From: Amycolatopsis japonica
Lineage (GTDB): Bacteria; Actinomycetota; Actinomycetes; Mycobacteriales; Pseudonocardiaceae
Reading direction: 5' to 3'
DNA: 64,000 nt
Assembly: GCF_000732925.1 (NCBI RefSeq)
Contig: NZ_CP008953.1
Coordinates: forward strand, 62,001-126,000
Part shown: positions 38,008 through 46,909 of the stretch, piece after piece
Layout of the letters: each line of letters starts with the position of its first letter
How positions within the stretch are numbered: position 1 is the first letter of the stretch
Made by a program: the position numbers and the translations under genes
Notes under the pieces: generated by a model
Told to the model about the DNA's origin: nothing
Seen by the model: only the letters and a program-made list of their open reading frames with translations
Database searches by the model: none

Positions 38008-38028
38008 ACTCGTTGACGAGTACTCGTC
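38008..38028. promoter_or_regulatory. Overlapping dyads, probable PadR operator
   Basis: ACTCGT-TG-ACGAGT (38008-38021) overlaps the perfect 14-bp palindrome GACGAGTACTCGTC (38015-38028). It ends 14 bases before the padR-type GTG and just before its GGAGG. This position fits autorepression. Confidence 0.6.
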
Positions 38029-38042
38029 CACGAGGAGGCGCG

Positions 38043-38651
38043 GTGAAGCGGCGCAAGGTCGGGAATCTGCTGGCGCTGGCGATCCTGTCCACGCTGAACG
38101 AGCGCCCCATGCATCCGTACGAAATGGCCTCGGTCCTGAAGAGCCGCGGCAAGGACCGCGACATGGGGATCAAATGGGGTTCCTTCTACACGGTCGTCGG
38201 CAACCTGCGGAAACACGGTCTCATCGAGGCCGCGGAGAGCGGTCGCGACGGCGCCCGCCCCGAACGAACGGTGTACCGGATCACCGACGCCGGCCGTGAC
38301 GAAATGCTCGACTGGCTGCGCGAGCTCCTGGCCGGGCTCGCCCCGGAGGAGCCGAAGTTCGTCGCCGGGCTGTCGGTGATGGGATGGCTCGGTCCGGACG
38401 AGGTGGTCGCCCTGTTCCGCACCAGGCTGGCGGCGCTGGAGGAGGACATCGCCTCGACGCGAGCGGAGCTGACGCGGCTCCTCGAAGAGATCCCGCGGCT
38501 GGTGCTGCTCGAAACCGAGTACCACCTGGCGATCCGGGTCGCCGAGGCCGAATGGGTCCGCTCGATCCTCGGGGAACTGACTTCCGGCTCGATGCCGGGG
38601 CTCGCGCAGTGGCGGGCCATGCTGGCGGAAAGGGGGAGTACCCGCAGCTGA
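38043..38651 (+). CDS. PadR family transcriptional regulator
   Basis: A 202-residue PadR-type regulator. The winged helix covers about 1-95 (LALAILSTLNERPMHPYEMA, then MGIKWGSFYTVVGNLRKHGLIE, cited by ends, and TVYRITDAGRDEM). A coiled C-terminal dimer domain follows (LAALEEDIASTRAELTRLLEEI). The GTG at 38043 follows GGAGG. It probably represses itself through the dyads just upstream and may control the methyltransferase gene after it. Confidence 0.9.
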   Translation: MKRRKVGNLLALAILSTLNERPMHPYEMASVLKSRGKDRDMGIKWGSFYTVVGNLRKHGLIEAAESGRDGARPERTVYRITDAGRDEMLDWLRELLAGLAPEEPKFVAGLSVMGWLGPDEVVALFRTRLAALEEDIASTRAELTRLLEEIPRLVLLETEYHLAIRVAEAEWVRSILGELTSGSMPGLAQWRAMLAERGSTRS

Positions 38652-38655
38652 AAGA

Positions 38656-38689
38656 GCCCCGGCGAGGTGTTGCAGCACCCCGCCGGGGC
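38656..38689 (+). terminator. Terminator hairpin
   Basis: GCCCCGGCG (38656-38664) pairs with CGCCGGGGC (38681-38689), extended by GGTG/CACC around TTGCA. It lies 5 bases after the PadR stop, so the methyltransferase gene may be transcribed separately. Confidence 0.7.
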
Positions 38690-38768
38690 GACGATCCCGC
38701 AACCGGAACCCGGCCACGAGACGGCACTTCGAGGATAACCGGGCTCCGGGTGGACAACCTGGAGAGAC

Positions 38769-39443
38769 ATGTCGAACATCAAGGACAGGAAACGGTTCAA
38801 GATCTTGCCGGAGATGGGCGGCGCGCTGGCGCGGAACTACGCCCGGCAGCGCGGCACCGGACCGCAGATCGAACAATGGCGGCAGCAGGCGCGCGAACTC
38901 ACCGCGGACCTGCCGGAAGGCGCGAAGATCCTCGAGGTCGCCTTCGGCCCCGGCTACTTCGCCGTCGAACTCGCGCGGCTCGGGTTCTCCGTCACCGGCC
39001 TCGACGTCGCGCCGACGTTCGTCGAGATCGCGAGCGAATACGCGCGAACTGAAGGAGTCGAGGTCTCGTTCCGCGAGGGCGATGTCGCGGCGATGCCGTT
39101 CGACGACGAGTCGTTCGATTTGGTCGTCTGTCAGGCGGCGTTCAAGAACTTCGTGTGGCCGGTGAAGGCGCTCGACGAGATGCACCGCGTGCTGCGCCCG
39201 GGCGGGACGGCCGTGGTGCAGGACATGAACCGCGACTCGACCGATGGCGACATCGTGCGCGAGGTGGAGAGCATGAAGCTCGGGAAGCTGGCGGCACTCG
39301 GTGTGCGGCAGGCGCTCACCGGGCTGCGGCGGCGGGCGTACACGCCGGTCGATTTCGGCGGGCTGGTCGCCGAAACCGCGTTCCGGACGGGTGAGATCAC
39401 GACGTCGGGCATCACGCTGGACGTCCGCCTCCGCCGCCCCTGA
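38769..39443 (+). CDS. Class I SAM-dependent methyltransferase
   Basis: A 224-residue methyltransferase. The SAM-binding motif I is KILEVAFGPGYFAVELA (near 53-69), followed by VTGLDVAPTFVEIA, the DVAAMPFDDESFDLVVCQ block and MHRVLRPGGTAVVQDM. This is the methyltransf_11/UbiE-like class; the substrate is unknown. The ATG follows GGAGAG. It lies after PadR behind a hairpin, and a palindromic element ends it. Confidence 0.88.
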   Translation: MSNIKDRKRFKILPEMGGALARNYARQRGTGPQIEQWRQQARELTADLPEGAKILEVAFGPGYFAVELARLGFSVTGLDVAPTFVEIASEYARTEGVEVSFREGDVAAMPFDDESFDLVVCQAAFKNFVWPVKALDEMHRVLRPGGTAVVQDMNRDSTDGDIVREVESMKLGKLAALGVRQALTGLRRRAYTPVDFGGLVAETAFRTGEITTSGITLDVRLRRP

Positions 39444-39449
39444 GATGCA

Positions 39450-39496
39450 ATGAAAGGTCCTTTCCTTGCAAATTTCGCAAGGAAAGGACCTTTCCT
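39450..39496. repeat. Palindromic intergenic element, copy 5
   Basis: GAAAGGTCCTTTCCTTGC and GCAAGGAAAGGACCTTTC form perfect 18-bp arms around AAATTTC. It lies 6 bases after the methyltransferase stop and before the end of the convergent SDR gene. Nearly the same sequence as copies 4 and 7. Confidence 0.75.
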
Positions 39497-39513
39497 CTCA
39501 CGCGGGGGCAGGC

Positions 39514-40272
39514 TCAGCGAGGGGCCATGCGCAGCGAGCCGTCCATCCGGATGACCTCGCCGTTCAGGTAGTCGTGGTCGATCAGCGACAGCGCGAGCTG
39601 CGCGTACTCGTCCGGCCGCGCGAGCCGCTTCGGGAACGGCACGCCCTCGGCCAGCGAAGCGCGGAACTCCTCGCTCACCGTCGCCAGCATCGGGGTGTCG
39701 ACGATGCCCGGCGCGATGGTCAGCACGCGGATCCCGTGCGACGCGAGGTCGCGCGCGGCGGGCAGGGTCATTCCGACGATGCCGCCCTTGGACGACGAGT
39801 ACGCGACCTGCCCGATCTGGCCGTCGAAGGCGGCGACCGACGCGGTGTTGATGATGACGCCGCGCGCGTTGTCGGCCAGTGGCTCGGTCTTGGCGATGGC
39901 CTCGGAGGCCAGCGTCAGCACGTTGAAGGAGCCGATCAGGTTGATCTGGACGACCTTCGCGTAGAGGGCGAGGTCGTGCGGGCCCTTCTTCGAAAGGATC
40001 CGCGCGGACGGCCCGATCCCGGCGCAGTTCACCACGGTCCGCAGCGGCACCCCGGACTCGGCCGCGGTCGCGACGGCGGCGCGTACCTGCTCCGGGTCGG
40101 TCACGTCCGCCTCGACGTAGGTGATGCCCTCGATCTGCTCGGCGTTGGCGATGGCGCCGGCGAGGTCCAGCGCGAAGACCCGCGCGCCCTTCGCGGCGAG
40201 CGCCTTCGCGGTCGCGCCGCCGAGCCCGGACGCGCCACCCGTGACGAGCGCCGCGGTATCGGTGATCTGCAT
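39514..40272 (-). CDS. SDR family oxidoreductase, 3-hydroxyacyl-CoA dehydrogenase type-2-like
   Basis: A 252-residue SDR. The Rossmann motif is [16 protein letters not shown], and the NNAG-like block is VNCAGIG. The catalytic Ser is in [12 protein letters not shown], and the YSSSKGG supplies Tyr and Lys. The sequence follows the pattern of HSD17B10-type 3-hydroxyacyl-CoA dehydrogenases, including an [17 protein letters not shown] stretch, cited whole at under 20 residues. It may act in fatty-acid or branched-chain acyl-CoA breakdown. It stands alone; the ATG at 40272 follows GGGAGAAC. Confidence 0.9.
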   Translation of the reverse strand: MQITDTAALVTGGASGLGGATAKALAAKGARVFALDLAGAIANAEQIEGITYVEADVTDPEQVRAAVATAAESGVPLRTVVNCAGIGPSARILSKKGPHDLALYAKVVQINLIGSFNVLTLASEAIAKTEPLADNARGVIINTASVAAFDGQIGQVAYSSSKGGIVGMTLPAARDLASHGIRVLTIAPGIVDTPMLATVSEEFRASLAEGVPFPKRLARPDEYAQLALSLIDHDYLNGEVIRMDGSLRMAPR

Positions 40273-40430
40273 GTTCTCCCTTTCGTCGGCAACCGTTCAT
40301 AGGTTAACGCTCGTTCGCATCGGGCCCAGGTGGGATGGCTCACTCCGGTGCGAAGCATGTCGTGAGGAGTATTCGGGCCTGAAGCATTCCGTTCGCTCGC
40401 AGGTCAACTCCGGCTGTCACCTTCAGCAGC

Positions 40431-41741
40431 ATGAGCGCTGCTCGGATCGTGGTGGTGGGGACCGGTTACGTCGGATTGACCACGGGGGCCTGCCTGGCCG
40501 GCCTGGGGCATCGAGTCACTTGCGTCGATGTCGACCAGGCGAAGGTCGCAAGGCTTTCCGCCGGACGGGTGGACATCCTGGAGCCGGGATTGTCCGAGCT
40601 GGTGTCGAGGGGGCTGACCAGCGGGAGACTCGAGTTCGTGGTCGGGGCGCGCGACGCCGTTCGCGACGCCGAGGCCGTTTTCCTTTGTGTGCCAACGCCG
40701 ATGGGTGCGGGTGGCTCGGCGGACCTGCGGGCGGTCGAAGCCGTGACCGCCGAGATCGGAGACGTCATCCCGCCGGGGTGCGCGCTGATCACCAAATCGA
40801 CCGTTCCGGTGGGGACGTCGAAGCGCATCCAGGCGATGCTCGGCCGCACGGACGTCCCGGTGGTGTCGAACCCCGAGTTCCTGCGTGAGGGCACAGCGGT
40901 CGAGGATTTCCTCGGCCCCGACCGGATCGTCGTCGGCTCGGACGACGCCGCGGCCGCCCGCTGGGTCGGCGATCTCTACGCCGACCTCGCCGCCCCGGTC
41001 GTCGTCGCCGACGCGGCCAGCGCGGAACTGGTGAAGTACGCGGCGAACTGCTTCCTCGCGATGAAACTGTCCTATGTGAACTCGATCGCCGAACTGTGCG
41101 AACGCCTCGGCGCCGACATCGACCTGGTCACCGAGGGCATGGGCTACGACCGGCGTATCGGCCGCTCGTTCCTTAAACCCGGACCCGGCTGGGGCGGCTC
41201 GTGCCTGCCGAAGGACACCAGCGCGCTGGTGAAGGTCGCCGAGTCGGTGCAGTACGACTTCACGCTGCTCACCTCGGCGATCGAGGAGAACATCGCGCAG
41301 CGGGACCGGATCGTCGCGAAGATCGCCGGCGCCGTCGGCGGCACGCTGGCCGGTTCGCGGATCGGCGTCCTCGGGCTGGCGTTCAAAGCAGGGACGAACG
41401 ACCTGCGCGATTCGCCCGCCCTCGCGGTCGCGTCCGTGCTGGGCGCGCTCGGCGCGGAACTGACCGCCTACGACCCCGCCGTCGGCGGGCATATCGACGG
41501 CATGACCGTGGTCGACGACCCGTACCAGGTCGCGAAGGCGGCCGACGCCGTCGTCGTGCTGACGGAATGGGACGAGTTCAAACGGCTCGACTGGACCTAC
41601 ATGGCCGAGCAGATGGACGGCGATTCGGTCGTCGACACCCGCAATCTCCTCGACCCGCACCAGATCCTGGACGCGGGCCTGTCGTGGCAGGGGGTCGGGC
41701 GGCCGCGGGCGGCGCTGCGGCGGAAGGTCGCCGTTTCATGA
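40431..41741 (+). CDS. ugd: UDP-glucose 6-dehydrogenase family protein
   Basis: A 436-residue enzyme that oxidises UDP-glucose (or a related UDP-sugar) twice to the uronic acid. NAD-binding VVGTGYVG is at 8-15, the middle linker helix has KYAANCFLAMKLSYVN, and the catalytic Cys258 lies in GPGWGGSCLPKD. UDP-sugar residues are in the EFLREGTAVEDF block. The length fits. It would feed glucuronate into surface polysaccharide, possibly the glycan made by the operon at 55-63 kb, though it is far from it. It overlaps the TetR gene tail to tail by 6 bases. Confidence 0.92.
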   Translation: MSAARIVVVGTGYVGLTTGACLAGLGHRVTCVDVDQAKVARLSAGRVDILEPGLSELVSRGLTSGRLEFVVGARDAVRDAEAVFLCVPTPMGAGGSADLRAVEAVTAEIGDVIPPGCALITKSTVPVGTSKRIQAMLGRTDVPVVSNPEFLREGTAVEDFLGPDRIVVGSDDAAAARWVGDLYADLAAPVVVADAASAELVKYAANCFLAMKLSYVNSIAELCERLGADIDLVTEGMGYDRRIGRSFLKPGPGWGGSCLPKDTSALVKVAESVQYDFTLLTSAIEENIAQRDRIVAKIAGAVGGTLAGSRIGVLGLAFKAGTNDLRDSPALAVASVLGALGAELTAYDPAVGGHIDGMTVVDDPYQVAKAADAVVVLTEWDEFKRLDWTYMAEQMDGDSVVDTRNLLDPHQILDAGLSWQGVGRPRAALRRKVAVS

Positions 41742-42314
41742 CACCAGCGAAACGAGCTTGAGCAGCCCGTCCACGACCTCCTCGGCCGTCGGACCGTTCT
41801 CCGGATCGAGCATGTGCTGCAGCATCACGCCCGAATTCAGGGCCGTGGCGACCGCGCCGATCCGGCGTTCGTCCGCCTCGGTGAGGGTGTCCTCGTCGAT
41901 CCCGAGGATGCCCGCCGCCATTCCCCGGCGGCCCTCGCGCTGCGCGGCGGCGAGCTGTTTCCGCAGCTCAGGGTGATGTTCGGACTGCACGAACGCCTCG
42001 ATCGAGGCGATCCACAGCTGGCGGTTGCGCCCGTACGAGTCGATCATCGCGCGCCAGGAAGCCGCGTACTGCTCGGACGGTGACGCGTCGGGGTCGACGG
42101 CACCCCGCATCTCGACCTGGATCTCCTTGCCCCAGTCGTCCATCGCCTGCGAGAACGCCGTGAGCAGCAGGGCTTCGCGCGATCCGAAGTGATAGCCGAT
42201 CGCCGCGTGGCTGACTCCCGCCGCCGTCGCGATGTCCCGCACCGTCGTGCGTGACCAGCCCTTTTCCTTCAAACACTCGATGGCGCCCGCCATCAGGTCC
42301 TCGCGATTACCCAT
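41736..42314 (-). CDS. TetR family transcriptional regulator of the FAD monooxygenase
   Basis: A 192-residue TetR repressor. The HTH is IECLKEKGWSRTTVRDI, ATAAGVSHAAIGYHFGSREALL; the C-terminal domain is of the TetR_C type (IEAFVQSEHHPELRKQL). It is divergent from the monooxygenase at 42428 with two tandem dyads in the gap, so it very probably represses that gene and itself. Such pairs often respond to an aromatic or polyketide substrate of the monooxygenase. Confidence 0.9.
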   Translation of the reverse strand: MGNREDLMAGAIECLKEKGWSRTTVRDIATAAGVSHAAIGYHFGSREALLLTAFSQAMDDWGKEIQVEMRGAVDPDASPSEQYAASWRAMIDSYGRNRQLWIASIEAFVQSEHHPELRKQLAAAQREGRRGMAAGILGIDEDTLTEADERRIGAVATALNSGVMLQHMLDPENGPTAEEVVDGLLKLVSLVS

Positions 42315-42349
42315 GCCCGCGATCCTAGACCACGCGGTTTATCCATTTG

Positions 42350-42374
42350 GCTTGACCAAGCGGCTTGACCAAGC
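42350..42374. promoter_or_regulatory. Tandem TetR operator dyads
   Basis: GCTTGACCAAGC occurs twice, at 42350-42361 and 42363-42374, a 13-base repeat step. Each copy is an inverted repeat CTTG-AC-CAAG. They lie midway between the divergent tetR and monooxygenase genes. A TTGACC in each could double as a -35 element, so binding would block the promoter. Confidence 0.7.
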
Positions 42375-42427
42375 GTGCAAATCTGCCGTACGGTCGCTCC
42401 CATCACCACGAACCCAGGGAGCAAGCC

Positions 42428-43621
42428 ATGACGACCACCGTTCTGATCTCCGGCGCCGGTATCGCGGGTCCGGCCCTCGCCTTCTGGCTGCGGGAGCGCG
42501 GTTTCGCGCCGACCGTCGTCGAGCGGGCGCCCGCTCTGCGTGAAGGCGGCAGCGCGGTCGACTTCCGCGGCGAGCAGATGACGCTGCTCAAGCGCATGGG
42601 GATCCTCGAAGACATCCGCGCGAAGGAAACCGCGATGGGCGCGCAGCTCATCGTCGACACGCGGGGCAAGAAGGTCGCCCAGATGCCGTCGGTCTTCTTC
42701 AGCGGCGAAGTCGAGATCGAGCGCGGAGATCTGACACGCATCCTCTACGACCACACGAAGGACGACGTCGAGTACGTTTTCGGCGACTGGATCACCCGGC
42801 TGGACGAGGTCTCGGACGGTGTCGACGTCGGCTTCGCCCACGGCGAGTCACGCAGATTCGACCTGGTCGTCGGCGCGGACGGGCTGCACTCGGGCGTGCG
42901 GCGGCTGACGTTCGGCGGCGAAGAGCTGTTCCGCACCGACCTCGGCTTCCACACCGCGGGCTTCAGCGCGCCCAATCACCTCGACCTCGACCACCTCGGC
43001 CAGATCTGCAGCGTCCCCGGCCGGACGGTCATGGTCGCCAGCGGCCGCGATCGCTCGGCGCTCAATGTCAGTTTCGTCTTCGCGTCGGAGTCGCTGGAGG
43101 TGGAGCGACGCGACGTCGAGGCTCAGAAGAGGGTCCTCGCCGAGCGCTACGCCGACTTCGGTTGGGAAATCCCGACGCTGCTGGAAAGCCTTCAGGACGC
43201 GGACACGCTGTACTTCGATTCGCTCAGCCAGATCCACCTCGACAAGTGGTCGCGGGGCCGGGTCGTGCTGCTCGGCGACGCGGCCTGGTGCGCGGGGCCG
43301 GGCGGTTCGGGCACCGGGCTCGCGATGATGGGCGCGTACATCCTGGCGGGGGAACTCGCCTCGGCACACGGAGACCACGAGGTCGCTTTCGCGCGGTACG
43401 AAGAGAAATTGCGCGGTCCGGTGAAGATCTCGCAGAAGCAGGCGGCCGGTATCGGCACGTTCCTCGCGCCGAAGACGCGGTTCATGGTCGGTTACCGGAA
43501 CTTCCTGTACCGGATCCTGGGTTCGCGGCCGATGACGAAGGTGTTCACGTGGATCACGTCGCGGGCGGCGAACGCGGCGACGCTGGAAAACTATGACGCT
43601 CCGGTGGCCGCGCGGGGATAG
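42428..43621 (+). CDS. FAD-dependent monooxygenase (PHBH/RebC-like)
   Basis: A 397-residue class A flavoprotein monooxygenase. The FAD motif GAGIAGPALA is near the start (about 10-19), VVGADGLHSGVR is the DG motif, and VVLLGDAAWCAGPGGSGTGLAM, cited by its ends, is the second FAD contact. The length is usual. It hydroxylates an aromatic or polyketide with NAD(P)H and O2. The ATG follows AGGGAG. TetR control suggests a detoxifying role. Confidence 0.9.
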   Translation: MTTTVLISGAGIAGPALAFWLRERGFAPTVVERAPALREGGSAVDFRGEQMTLLKRMGILEDIRAKETAMGAQLIVDTRGKKVAQMPSVFFSGEVEIERGDLTRILYDHTKDDVEYVFGDWITRLDEVSDGVDVGFAHGESRRFDLVVGADGLHSGVRRLTFGGEELFRTDLGFHTAGFSAPNHLDLDHLGQICSVPGRTVMVASGRDRSALNVSFVFASESLEVERRDVEAQKRVLAERYADFGWEIPTLLESLQDADTLYFDSLSQIHLDKWSRGRVVLLGDAAWCAGPGGSGTGLAMMGAYILAGELASAHGDHEVAFARYEEKLRGPVKISQKQAAGIGTFLAPKTRFMVGYRNFLYRILGSRPMTKVFTWITSRAANAATLENYDAPVAARG

Positions 43622-43631
43622 TTTCGGTGGG

Positions 43632-44042
43632 GTGAGGGAATTTCGGAGGGCCTGTCATGAGGCGGCCCGGTCGACCGGGGGCCGGGCGCTGGAATTCCAG
43701 CGCGCGGTTTATCCGCTCAACTTCGACCAGGCTCTCGTTGCTTATGACGATCGCGCCATCGTGGTGCTACGGCAGGAGTGGAACCTCCTCGCCGCCGCGG
43801 AACACCAGCCGACCGGGAACGAGTACTTCCTCAGCTTCGTGCCGTATGGGCGGCCGTCCTTCATCGACGAACCGGAGTTGCTGATGATCGTCTCGCAGAT
43901 CCTTCCCGGCACCAAGGTGTTCAGCCGAGCTGATCTCGAGGGGCCGCTCGTCCTGGAGGAGTGGCCCTACATGTCCCCCTCCGACGTGAAGCACTGGAAG
44001 CCGGAGAACCTCGGCGAGGCCCTCTTCAACCACTGGGACTGA
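43632..44042 (+). CDS. Hypothetical protein
   Basis: About 136 residues from GTG 43632, 10 bases after the monooxygenase stop. It has no signal peptide or membrane segment. The middle is hydrophobic and aromatic (LVAYDDRAIVVLRQEWNLLAA, cited by ends; NEYFLSFVPYGRPSF) and the end is acidic with Trp (LVLEEWPYMSPSDVKHWKPENLGEALFNHWD, cited by ends). I do not recognise it. A GTG-rich start region leaves the exact start uncertain. It is probably expressed with the monooxygenase. Confidence 0.65.
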   Translation: MREFRRACHEAARSTGGRALEFQRAVYPLNFDQALVAYDDRAIVVLRQEWNLLAAAEHQPTGNEYFLSFVPYGRPSFIDEPELLMIVSQILPGTKVFSRADLEGPLVLEEWPYMSPSDVKHWKPENLGEALFNHWD

Positions 44043-44061
44043 AAAAGTAGTTAGCAAAGCG

Positions 44062-44067
44062 TAGTAT
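44062..44067 (+). promoter_or_regulatory. -10 hexamer, leaderless type
   Basis: TAGTAT ends 7 bases before the GTG at 44075; no Shine-Dalgarno is present. Confidence 0.5.
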
Positions 44068-44074
44068 CACCGTC

Positions 44075-45838
44075 GTGTTCACGACCAGGCCGGAACTGGC
44101 CGGCACCCACGGCATGGTGGCATCGACGCACTGGCTGGCCTCGGCCACCGGGATGGCGGTGCTGGAAGACGGCGGCAACGCCTTCGACGCGGCGGTGGCC
44201 GCCGGATTCGTCCTGCAGATCGCCGAGCCGCATCTGTGCGGCCCGGCGGGGCAGGTCCCCGGCATCTTCGTCACCGCGACGGATCGGACGCCGAGAGTCC
44301 TCGCGGGTCAGGGCGTCTCGCCTGCGGCCGCGACGCCCGAATACTTCGCGGATCTGGGGCTCGATCTGATCCCCGGCAGCGGTTTGCTGCCCGCGACCGT
44401 CCCGGGCGCGTGGGACGGCTGGCTGCTGCTCCTGCGGGATCACGGCACGAAGTCGTTGCGCGATGTCCTCGGCTACGCGATCTCCTATGCGCGTAACGGG
44501 ATTCCGCTGGTCAGCCGGGTCGGCGACACGATCCGCGCGGTCCAAGACCTCTTCATCGAGCATTGGCCGACGTCCGCGGCGCTCTGGATGCGGGATGGCA
44601 AGCCGGTCGAAGGCCTGCACCGCAATCCGGCGCTCGCGGACACGTGGGAGCGGCTGCTCGCCGAGGCCGAGTCGGCCGGCGGCCGCGAGGCACAGATCGA
44701 CGCCGGACGCCGCGCGTGGTCGCAAGGCTTCGTCGCCGAAGCGATCGAGGCGTTCAGCCGCAAGGCTTTCCGTGACGACTCCGGCCGCGATCACGCCGGT
44801 CTCCTCACCGGCGAGGACATCGCGGGCTGGGAAGCGACGTACGAGGACGCGCTGCAGGTCGACTTCGGGGACTGGGGCCTGGTGAAGATGGGCGCCTGGA
44901 CGCAAGGCCCGGCGTTGCTGCAGCAGGCTCGGCTGCTGGACGGTCTGCGTGACGAACTGTCCTATGTGGACGGAATCCCGACCGAACGCACGGTGCACTT
45001 GGCCGTCGAGGCGGCGAAGTTGGCTTTCGCGGACCGTGAGGCCTGGTACGGCGACTCGTCCGACGTGCCGATCGATCTGCTGATCTCCCGCGAGTACGCG
45101 GACGCCCGCCGGGCCTTGATCACCGACGAGGCGTCCGCCGAACTGCGGCCCGGCGGACCCTCGCCGCGGCTGCCCGCGATCCTCGAAAGGCTGCGCGGAC
45201 TGGAATCCGGTTCCGGTGCGACGGGGGAGCCGACGGTCGGACCGCTGGGCGAGACTCGCGGCGACACCGTGCACATCGACGTCGTCGACGCGGCCGGGAA
45301 CATGATCTCGGTGACGCCGTCGGGTGGCTGGCTGCAGTCGAGCCCGACGATCCCGGACCTCGGTTTCTGTCTCGACTCGCGTGCGCAGATGTTCTGGCTG
45401 GAACAGGGATTGCCGAATTCGCTGGCGCCACGCAAGCGGCCGCGGATCACGCTTTCGCCGTCGATGGGCCTGCGTGACGGCGAGCCGGTGCTCGCGTTCG
45501 GCACGCCCGGCGGCGACCAGCAGGACCAATGGCAGCTGTGTTTCTGGCTGGCGCACACGCTCGGCGGGCTGAACCTGCAGGAGTCGATCGACTCGCCGGC
45601 GTGGCACACCACCGCGTTCCCGAGTTCGTTCTATCCGCGTTCGTGGACGCCGCGGGAACTGGTGGTCGAGTCACGCCTCGGTCGGTCCACAATGGACGCC
45701 CTCGCCGAGCGCGGGCACGCCGTCGTCGACGCCGGGCCTTGGGCGCTCGGGCGGCTTTCGGCCGTGTCCCGGTCCGGCGGCGTGCTCCGTGCCGCCGCGA
45801 ACGCACGCGGCATGCAGGGCTACGCGGCAGGCCGCTGA
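44075..45838 (+). CDS. Gamma-glutamyltransferase family protein
   Basis: A 587-residue Ntn-hydrolase of the GGT family. The N-terminal blocks AVLEDGGNAFDAAVAAGFVL and LCGPAGQVPGIF are typical, and the probable self-processing nucleophile is Thr398 in RGDTVHIDVVDAAGNMIS. The C-terminal GGDQQDQWQLCFWL matches the substrate-site block. There is no signal peptide, so it may be cytoplasmic or of the acylase-like subgroup that acts on substrates other than glutathione. The start GTG looks leaderless. A perfect 25-bp stem lies 3 bases after the stop. Confidence 0.88.
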   Translation: MFTTRPELAGTHGMVASTHWLASATGMAVLEDGGNAFDAAVAAGFVLQIAEPHLCGPAGQVPGIFVTATDRTPRVLAGQGVSPAAATPEYFADLGLDLIPGSGLLPATVPGAWDGWLLLLRDHGTKSLRDVLGYAISYARNGIPLVSRVGDTIRAVQDLFIEHWPTSAALWMRDGKPVEGLHRNPALADTWERLLAEAESAGGREAQIDAGRRAWSQGFVAEAIEAFSRKAFRDDSGRDHAGLLTGEDIAGWEATYEDALQVDFGDWGLVKMGAWTQGPALLQQARLLDGLRDELSYVDGIPTERTVHLAVEAAKLAFADREAWYGDSSDVPIDLLISREYADARRALITDEASAELRPGGPSPRLPAILERLRGLESGSGATGEPTVGPLGETRGDTVHIDVVDAAGNMISVTPSGGWLQSSPTIPDLGFCLDSRAQMFWLEQGLPNSLAPRKRPRITLSPSMGLRDGEPVLAFGTPGGDQQDQWQLCFWLAHTLGGLNLQESIDSPAWHTTAFPSSFYPRSWTPRELVVESRLGRSTMDALAERGHAVVDAGPWALGRLSAVSRSGGVLRAAANARGMQGYAAGR

Positions 45839-45840
45839 CT

Positions 45841-45899
45841 CTTGCCGTGAAGGCCTCCTTCCCTATTTTCAGGGTAGGGAAGGAGGCCTTCACGGCAAG
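45841..45899. terminator. Perfect 25-bp stem, palindromic element copy 6
   Basis: Left arm 45841-45865 and right arm 45875-45899 are exactly complementary, with a 9-base loop TTTTCAGGG. It lies between the GGT gene and the convergent VOC gene. It contains the shared 45-bp pattern at 45847-45891. Such a stem can end transcription from both sides. Confidence 0.8.
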
Positions 45900-45902
45900 C
45901 GG

Positions 45903-45932
45903 TTGTCCACAATGGCTCCCACCTGTGGACAA
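45903..45932. promoter_or_regulatory. Pair of inverted perfect DnaA boxes
   Basis: TTGTCCACA at 45903-45911 and TGTGGACAA at 45924-45932 face each other, separated by 12 bases. They lie in the same convergent gap as the 25-bp stem. The second intergenic DnaA-box group in the window. Confidence 0.45.
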
Positions 45933-46021
45933 CCCGACTCACGTCCGCCTCCCAGACCCCATCGGCGATAGACTGGCTTCGGGGTCGCCCCCCTGGGAGT
46001 GGTGGGGGGTGGGGTGGTGAC

Positions 46022-46909
46022 TTAAGAGCGCGGCTGTTCCCAGAGCCAGAATTCGATGCCCTGGTTGTCCACGCACTCGGCGCTCAGGCCGTACGGCTGC
46101 TGTTCGCTTTCGCCCGCCTGGCCGCCCTGGGCGCGGACACGGTCGAGGGCGGCGGCGAGGTCGTCGACGGCGTACATGACCTTCCAGCCCACCTGCCGCC
46201 CCGGCCCGCCCCAGAGCCCGCCCTGCAGGCCGGAACCTTCGACACCCCAACCGCCTTCGACCCGTCCGGGTGAGAACTGCCAGCCCAGAACGGCGCCGTA
46301 GAACGCCTTCGCGCGTTCGTCGTCCGGGACCTGGAAGGTGAAGTAGCCCGCTTCGCCGTGCCGGATCGGCGTAGCGCCGGAAGCCGGCCGAGGGGCCGCT
46401 TGCGCGACGAGCCACCGCTGGCCGTACGGGTCCTTGATCTCTCCGCTCAGTCCGTGGCCCTCGTCCGCGACGGGACGCCGCAGCTCTCCGCCCAGCTCCA
46501 CAGCGCGCGCGGCCGAAGCATGCGCGTCCGCGACCTCGACCCGGATCAGCGGGCCACCGGCGGGCGCCACGACGATGCCCAGTTCGGGGAACTCCTCCGC
46601 GAACATCAGCACGCTGTCCCCGATGGCCAGTTCGGCGTGCCCGACGCGACCGTCCTCCATCACGATCGGGTCGGATCGACGTCGTGCCCCGAACACCTCG
46701 ACGTAGAAGTCGAGGGCGGCGCGGGCGTCCGTGACCACGAGATATGGCGTCAAAGAGCGGACTTCGGCATCGGTGGTGGTGAGTGTTTCGGTCATCTCGG
46801 CTCCGTTCAGGACGGCGCGACGAAGGTTGTCGCGCAGTTCGGCGGCGAAGAGCGGGTCAGGCTCGACAGGCTGCGAGGGCGCGCGAAGCGCGTCGAATGG
46901 ATCAGGCAT
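46022..46909 (-). CDS. VOC (glyoxalase-like) family protein with two repeats
   Basis: A 295-residue protein. The first 40 residues (MPDPFDALRAPSQPVEPDP) resemble a short N-terminal helix often seen in proteins co-encoded with ECF sigma factors. Then come two VOC-fold modules, about 45-165 (LTPYLVVTDARAALDFYVEVFG, IKDPYGQRWLV) and 175-295 (GYFTFQVPDDERAKAFYGAVLGW). No classical metal set is obvious. It overlaps the sigma gene by 8 bases and may modulate it or act on a small-molecule signal. Confidence 0.85.
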   Translation of the reverse strand: MPDPFDALRAPSQPVEPDPLFAAELRDNLRRAVLNGAEMTETLTTTDAEVRSLTPYLVVTDARAALDFYVEVFGARRRSDPIVMEDGRVGHAELAIGDSVLMFAEEFPELGIVVAPAGGPLIRVEVADAHASAARAVELGGELRRPVADEGHGLSGEIKDPYGQRWLVAQAAPRPASGATPIRHGEAGYFTFQVPDDERAKAFYGAVLGWQFSPGRVEGGWGVEGSGLQGGLWGGPGRQVGWKVMYAVDDLAAALDRVRAQGGQAGESEQQPYGLSAECVDNQGIEFWLWEQPRS

